This document shows positions 7,556-11,633 of a stretch of 11,633 nt of DNA, one piece after another. Under the pieces are notes generated by a model, which had not been told where the DNA came from, ran no database searches, and saw nothing but the letters and a program-made list of their open reading frames with translations. The stretch comes from DASSUW01 sp036520135. Its GTDB lineage: Bacteria > Actinomycetota > Thermoleophilia > Solirubrobacterales > Solirubrobacteraceae. Position 1 is the stretch's first letter; every line of letters begins with the position of its first letter. Where the stretch lies: positions 1 through 11,633 of the forward strand of contig DATDKF010000041.1 of the NCBI GenBank assembly GCA_036520135.1, written 5' to 3'. The translations under genes and the position numbers were made by a program.

Positions 7556-8883
7556 CCGCGATCCGCAAGCACCTGCCCGACTTCCTGGCGATCATCTTCC
7601 TGCTCGTCGTCGCGCTGGTCGTCGCAGTCGTGATCCTCTCCCACCAGCGGGTCGCGCTGCCGCCCGGCGTGCCGCTGCTCGGCAAGGACTTCGTCGAGGT
7701 CGAGGCCGAGCTGTCGACCGCCCAGGCGGTCACGCCCGGCCAGGGCCAGACCGTCAACATCGCCGGCGTCGAGGTCGGCCAGATCTCCAGCGTCAAGCTC
7801 GAGAACGGCCGGGCGGTCATCGGGCTCAAGATCGAGCGCAAGTACGACCGCATCTACCGCAACGCGACGATCCTGCTGCGGCCCAAGACCGGCCTCAAGG
7901 ACATGGTCGCCGAGCTCAACCCGGGCACCGAGGAGGCCGGGCGGCTGCAGGAGGGCGAGCGGATCCCGATCTCGCAGACGCTGCCGGACGTGAACCTCGA
8001 CGAGGTCCTCGCGTCGCTCGACACCGACACGCGCGACTACCTGCGGATCCTGCTCGGCGACGCCTCGCTCGGCCTCAAGGACAACGGGCGCGAGCTCGCG
8101 CAGACGATCCGCCGGATCGAGCCGACCGCCAGATACGCGCGCGAGATCAACGAGCAGCTCGCCGTGCGGCGCAACAACATCCGGCGCGTCGTCCACAACT
8201 TCTCGCTGCTGATGGAGGAGCTCGGGACGAAGGACCGCCAGGTCGCGGACTTCGTGCAGAGCTCGAACGCGGTGTTCTCGATCCTCGCGGGCCAGGACGC
8301 GAACCTGCGCGACACGCTGCGCCAGCTCCCGGGGGCGCTTGACGAGACGCAGACGACGCTGGCCAAGGTCGACCGCCTCGCCAAGGTGCTGGGGCCGACG
8401 CTCCAGGACCTGCGGCCGGGAGCGCGCGCGCTCGGACCTTCGCTGCGCGAGACGCGCCCGTTCCTGACGCAGACCACGCCGATCCTGCGCGACCAGATCC
8501 GGCCGTTCGCCCGCGCGGCGCTGCCCACCGTCAAGGAGCTGCGCCCGGCGATGCGCGACCTGGCGGCGGCGACGCCGGACCTCACAAGCTCGTTCAAGGT
8601 GATCAACGAGCTGCTCAACACGCTCGCCTACAACCCGCCCGGGGACACCGAGGAGGGCTACCTGTTCTGGCTCTCGTGGGCCAACCACACGGGCCAGACC
8701 GTGTTCTCCAACCAGGACGCGCACGGCCCGATCCGCCACGGCCTGGTGATCCTGTCCTGCAGCACGGCGCAGCTGCTCGAGTCGGTGGCGGGGAGCAGCC
8801 CGAACCTGGGGACGCTCGTCGCGCTGCTCAACAGCCCGCCGTCCTCCCAGATCTGCCCGACGTCGTCCCAGGGGGCCGGATGA
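7552..8883 (+). CDS. Mce family protein, position E
   Basis: A 443-residue Mce subunit starting at GTG 7552 within a GTGA overlap. The open frame extends far upstream, but the membrane anchor (9-30) begins right after this codon. In mycobacterial mce operons the fifth gene is often a lipoprotein; there is no lipobox cysteine here, so this one is helix-anchored. The MlaD domain is about 47-124 (core VNIAGVEVGQI), then VNLDEVLASLD (147-157), G179, three 21-residue repeats (192-254) with Leu at position 12 of each, and LP (259-260). The next helix has prolines at 282, 289, 296, 303, 310, 318, 325 and 332, an almost perfect heptad spacing. The tail has D389-x-x-G392 and the only two cysteines, C403 and C435. 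It is an extracytoplasmic part of the lipid tube; ligand unknown. Confidence 0.93.
   Translation: MTAIRKHLPDFLAIIFLLVVALVVAVVILSHQRVALPPGVPLLGKDFVEVEAELSTAQAVTPGQGQTVNIAGVEVGQISSVKLENGRAVIGLKIERKYDRIYRNATILLRPKTGLKDMVAELNPGTEEAGRLQEGERIPISQTLPDVNLDEVLASLDTDTRDYLRILLGDASLGLKDNGRELAQTIRRIEPTARYAREINEQLAVRRNNIRRVVHNFSLLMEELGTKDRQVADFVQSSNAVFSILAGQDANLRDTLRQLPGALDETQTTLAKVDRLAKVLGPTLQDLRPGARALGPSLRETRPFLTQTTPILRDQIRPFARAALPTVKELRPAMRDLAAATPDLTSSFKVINELLNTLAYNPPGDTEEGYLFWLSWANHTGQTVFSNQDAHGPIRHGLVILSCSTAQLLESVAGSSPNLGTLVALLNSPPSSQICPTSSQGAG
8125..8313 (+). repeat. Three tandem 21-residue coiled repeats in the position-E Mce protein
   Basis: Residues 192-212, 213-233 and 234-254 align as three consecutive 21-residue units. 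Position 12 is Leu in all three, position 8 is I/L/V, position 19 is I/V/L, and Asp recurs at position 16 in the last two. Identity between units is low (4 of 21 between the last two). This is a structural heptad repeat (3 x 7), not a recent DNA duplication. Equivalent blocks lie at 2294-2482 and 3673-3861 in positions A and B. Confidence 0.55.
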
Positions 8884-10373
8884 ACACGTCCGGATCGTCC
8901 TTCGGCCGCATCGCCGCGATGGTGGTCTTCGCGCTGTCGTGCTTCGGGCTGCTGCTGTTCCTGTGGCTCGCCTTCGGCGGCCCGGTGCCGCTCAAGCCGA
9001 AGGGCTACCGCTTCACCGCCTCGTTCGCCGAGGCGACGCAGCTGGCCGGCGAGGCCGACGTGCGGATCTCCGGCGTCCCCGTCGGCAAGGTCAAGTCGAT
9101 CGAGCCCGACAAGAAGACCGGGCGCTCGATCGTCGTGATCGAGCTCGAGCCCCGGTACGCGCCGATCCCGTCGGACGCGCGGGCGATCCTGCGCCAGAAG
9201 ACGCTGCTCGGGGAGACCTACGTGGAGCTCACGCCGGGCACGGCCGGCGCTCCGAAGGTGCGCGAGGGCGGAGCGCTGCAGGAGTCCCAGGTCTCGGACA
9301 CCGTGCAGCTCGACGAGATCTTCCGCACGTTCGACGAGCCGACGCGCGAGGCGTTCATGACCTGGATGCAGGAGCAGGCGAAGGGGATCGGCGGCTACGG
9401 GCGCGACATCAACGACGCGCTCGGCAACCTCGCCCCGTTCGCCGAGGACACCGCGGAGATCGTCGACATCCTCAACCGCCAGCAGGGCGCGGTCCGCAGC
9501 CTGGTGTCGAACACCGGCGTCGTGTTCGAGGCGCTGAGCTCGCGTGACGGCCAGCTGCGCTCGCTGATCGAGAACTCCAACCGCGTGTTCGAGGCAACTG
9601 CGGCGCGCGACCAGCAGCTCAAGGAGGCGTTCATGGCGCTTCCGACATTCGAGCGCGAGTCGCAGGAGACGCTCGACCGGCTCGCCGAGTTCTCCCAGAC
9701 CACCAACCCGCTGGTCACCCAGCTGCGCCCGGCGGCGCGCGAGCTGAGCCCGACGCTGCGCGACCTCGGGGAGCTTTCGCCCGACCTCGAGCAGCTGTTC
9801 CGCGCGCTCGGGCCGCTGATCGACGCGTCGCGGACCGGCTTCCCGGCCGCCGAGCGGATCCTCGACGACGCCCGGCCGCTGATCGCCCAGCTCGATCCCG
9901 AGATGCGCCAGCTCACGCCGATCCTGCAGTTCCTCGGGCTCTACAAGCGCGAGCTCACGGCGTTCTTCGCCAACACGGTCGCGGGCACGCAGGCGAAGGA
10001 CTCGCGCGGCGTCCACTACTTGCGCACGACCAACCCGCTGAACCCCGAGAACCTCGCGGTGTATCCGCGCCGGATCGGCACCAACCGGCCGAACGCCTAC
10101 ACCAAGCCGGGCAACTTCACGCAGCTCAGTCGGGGCCTGCCGGTGTTCGACAACCGGCACTGCGGCGCCGGCGTGCCGTCCGTGACCAACGTCCCGCTGC
10201 CGCCGCTGCCGCCTGCCGTCGGCGACCTCGTCCCCGCCGCGCTGCTGCAGAACATCATCCAGTTCGCGTTCGCCGGCCAGAACGGTGGCGGGCCCGCGGT
10301 CCCGTGCCGCCTGCAGGGCCGCTACGACTTCGGTGGCGAAGTGACGCAGTACCCGCACGTCAACGAACGATGA
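8880..10373 (+). CDS. Mce family protein, position F
   Basis: A 497-residue Mce subunit. The ATG at 8880 sits in an ATGA overlap with AGGGGG at 8870-8875, 4 bases ahead. The membrane anchor (about 11-32) contains C21, but the hydrophobic stretch continues past it and the -3/-2 residues (Ala, Leu) do not fit a lipobox, so this is a helix anchor and not a lipoprotein. MlaD domain about 41-119 (core VRISGVPVGKV); VQLDEIFRTFD 142-152; G174; three 21-residue repeats (187-249); LP 254-255. The following helix has prolines at 277, 284, 291, 301, 312, 322, 333, 340 and 347. The tail has D374-x-x-G377 with R382, then C428 and C476, and lacks the Thr/Pro-rich extension of position B. The stop overlaps the start of the RND gene, so this protein and the transporter are probably made together. 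Confidence 0.93.
   Translation: MNTSGSSFGRIAAMVVFALSCFGLLLFLWLAFGGPVPLKPKGYRFTASFAEATQLAGEADVRISGVPVGKVKSIEPDKKTGRSIVVIELEPRYAPIPSDARAILRQKTLLGETYVELTPGTAGAPKVREGGALQESQVSDTVQLDEIFRTFDEPTREAFMTWMQEQAKGIGGYGRDINDALGNLAPFAEDTAEIVDILNRQQGAVRSLVSNTGVVFEALSSRDGQLRSLIENSNRVFEATAARDQQLKEAFMALPTFERESQETLDRLAEFSQTTNPLVTQLRPAARELSPTLRDLGELSPDLEQLFRALGPLIDASRTGFPAAERILDDARPLIAQLDPEMRQLTPILQFLGLYKRELTAFFANTVAGTQAKDSRGVHYLRTTNPLNPENLAVYPRRIGTNRPNAYTKPGNFTQLSRGLPVFDNRHCGAGVPSVTNVPLPPLPPAVGDLVPAALLQNIIQFAFAGQNGGGPAVPCRLQGRYDFGGEVTQYPHVNER
9438..9626 (+). repeat. Three tandem 21-residue repeats in the position-F Mce protein
   Basis: Residues 187-207, 208-228 and 229-249 are consecutive 21-residue units. The last two share 10 of 21 residues, including the run VFEA, then RD and QL. 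The first shares 5 of 21 with the second. At DNA level the last two share GTGTTCGAGGC, suggesting a real, if old, internal duplication. The block ends five residues before the conserved LP. Confidence 0.65.
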
Positions 10374-11633
10374 CTCGCTTCGAGCGGATCGCGCGCGCGT
10401 CGGCCCGCCGGCCCGGCCGCGTGCTGGCCATCGTGGCGGTGCTCGCGGCTGTGGGCTGCGCGCTCGCCCTGCGGCTCGAGCCCAGTGCCGCCACCGACAC
10501 ACTGGTCGGCCGCTCCGCCGACACGTTCCAGGCCACCGAGCGCTACCGCGAGAAGTTCGGCGACCACTCGGTGATCGTGCTCGTGCGCGGCGAGCTGTCG
10601 AACGTGCTGCTGACCTCGAACCTCGGGCGGCTGATCGGGCTCGAGGGCTGCCTGTCCGGCAACAAGCCCGCGAAGCAGGAGGCGCCGGGCGGCCCGACCG
10701 GGCCGTGCGGGCGGCTGGCGGCGCTCAGGCCGGTCAAGGTCGTCTACGGGCCCGGCACGTTCGCGAACGCGTCGGCGGGCGAGATCAACGACCAGCTGCA
10801 GGCGCGGATGCAGGCCAAGGCGGCCGAGGCCGATCGCGCCGGCAACGCGGCGCGGCGGGTGGCGAGGGCGCAGGGCAAGACGCGCGCCCAGCAGGACAAG
10901 CTCGGCGAGTCGGCGCGCCAGCTCGTCTACGCCGAGCTGGTGCGCGACCTGCTGCAGATCAATCTCAAGTACGGGCTCGGCCTGACCGGGCTGCCGAGCG
11001 TGGACGACCCGAACTTCGTCTCCGCGCTGTTCTTCGACCCGGCCCGCGGCGCCACGACCCCGAAGGCGCGCTTCGCCTATCTCGTGCCGTCGTCGAAGTC
11101 GGCGCTGATCCAGGTGCGGCTCAAGCCGACGCTGACCGACGAGCAGCGGGCGCAGGCCGTCTCGCTCGTGCGGGCGGCGGTGCGGATGCCGCAGTGGAAG
11201 ATGAAGGGCGACGCGAGCTACACGGTGACCGGGGCGCCGGTCGTGGCCGAGGACCTCACCGACGCGCTCGCGGGGTCGACGCTGCGGCTGCTGCTCGTCG
11301 GGCTGGCGGTGATGGCGCTGGTGCTGTGCCTGGTGTTCCGCAGCCGGCTGCGGCTCGTGCCGCTGGCGGTCGCGCTGGCGGCGGTGGCGATCACGTTCGG
11401 GCTGATGTCGCTGCTGGGGGCGTCGCTGACCATGGCCTCGATCGCGGTGCTGCCGGTGCTGCTCGGGCTCGGTGTCGACTACGCGATCCAGTACCAGGCG
11501 CGGATAGAAGAGGCCCGCCCGGCCGGCGACGCCGCGCGGGCGGCACGGACCGCGGCGCCGGTGATCGGGACGGCGGCGCTGGCCACCGGCGCGGGCTTCC
11601 TCGTGCTGCTGCTGTCGCCGGTGCCGATGGTGC
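10370..11633 (+). CDS. RND-superfamily (MMPL/HpnN-like) transporter, 3' end beyond the window
   Basis: 421 codons are visible and the frame is still open at the window end. The first transmembrane helix (about 17-34) is followed by a large extracytoplasmic domain (about 36-303) with a helical, Ala/Gln/Arg-rich stretch at 140-190. Then come helices near 305-323, 328-350, 353-374 and 395-416, the start of an RND transmembrane bundle. The key motif is GLGVDYAIQYQARIEE in the fourth helix. Its Asp370-Tyr371 pair corresponds to the proton-relay Asp-Tyr pair of MmpL3-type lipid transporters, so it is probably a proton-driven lipid or hydrophobe transporter. C94 and C113 in the outer domain may form a disulfide. 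A full protein of this type would have a second half with another outer domain and relay pair, which is not visible. The start overlaps the last mce stop (ATGA) with no clear Shine-Dalgarno, so it is likely translated by coupling. The visible part has no frameshift. Confidence 0.92.
   Translation, partial: MTRFERIARASARRPGRVLAIVAVLAAVGCALALRLEPSAATDTLVGRSADTFQATERYREKFGDHSVIVLVRGELSNVLLTSNLGRLIGLEGCLSGNKPAKQEAPGGPTGPCGRLAALRPVKVVYGPGTFANASAGEINDQLQARMQAKAAEADRAGNAARRVARAQGKTRAQQDKLGESARQLVYAELVRDLLQINLKYGLGLTGLPSVDDPNFVSALFFDPARGATTPKARFAYLVPSSKSALIQVRLKPTLTDEQRAQAVSLVRAAVRMPQWKMKGDASYTVTGAPVVAEDLTDALAGSTLRLLLVGLAVMALVLCLVFRSRLRLVPLAVALAAVAITFGLMSLLGASLTMASIAVLPVLLGLGVDYAIQYQARIEEARPAGDAARAARTAAPVIGTAALATGAGFLVLLLSPVPMV

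Noticed and set aside
8910..8975. Lipoprotein signal (C21) in the position-F Mce protein.
   Set aside because: The -3 and -2 residues are Ala and Leu, not a lipobox, and the hydrophobic helix continues for about ten residues past the cysteine.
1769..10373. Reading the mce genes as evidence of a pathogen (mammalian cell entry).
   Set aside because: The name is historical. Mce/MlaD proteins are lipid transporters found widely in environmental actinobacteria, and nothing here indicates virulence.
8658..10502. Long minus-strand open frames (614 aa here; also 2869-4473, 5714-7369, 1832-3031, 4599-5879 and 7399-8739).
   Set aside because: They lie antisense to well-supported Mce genes and are made of Arg/Asp/Val/Glu/Ala-rich low-complexity sequence, as expected for the complement of GC-rich coding DNA. 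They show no domain motifs and no ribosome binding sites.

Overview
The window is 11.6 kb of very GC-rich DNA. Third codon positions are almost always G or C, and every supported gene is on the plus strand. It holds the body of one Mce-type (mammalian-cell-entry/MlaD family) lipid transporter operon. The arrangement (YrbE permease, linked MlaF-type ATPase, six single-domain Mce proteins, then an RND/MMPL protein) points to a high-GC actinobacterium. A non-mycobacterial lineage such as Thermoleophilia/Solirubrobacterales seems likeliest, but that placement is inference from gene order and style. It is not proved by a marker gene.

Layout: 1-40 is the last 12 codons of an upstream gene, by context the first YrbE permease. 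40-837 is a YrbE/MlaE permease. 843-1655 is the MlaF/MceG/Mkl-type ABC ATPase. 1656-1768 is the only real non-coding gap; it has two small hairpins and a good ribosome binding site. Six Mce genes follow at 1769-3112, 3109-4623, 4620-6020, 6017-7555, 7552-8883 and 8880-10373; I call them positions A to F by order. 10370-11633 is the 5' part of an RND-superfamily transporter that runs off the window. All six junctions from 3109 onward are 4-base ATGA or GTGA overlaps, so translation is probably coupled throughout. No stretch over 300 bases lacks a gene, and I found no RNA genes, mobile elements or CRISPR.

How it fits together: the permease dimer sits in the cytoplasmic membrane and the ATPase drives it. 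The six Mce proteins are each anchored by one N-terminal helix. They should form a hetero-hexameric ring of MlaD domains followed by a long helical tube that carries a lipid across the envelope. The RND protein is translationally tied to the last Mce gene, so it may hand lipid to the tube or take lipid from it. The substrate cannot be read from the sequence.

The most notable observation is quantitative. All six Mce proteins share the same landmarks: a V-x-[LF]-D motif, then a Gly landmark (part of a G-x-G motif in four), then tandem 21-residue helical repeats, then an LP or LD motif. The Asp-to-Leu distance is exactly 109 residues in four of them. It is 88 (109-21) at position C and 129 (109+20) at position D. 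The same two proteins also differ from the rest in where their C-terminal cysteine pair lies.
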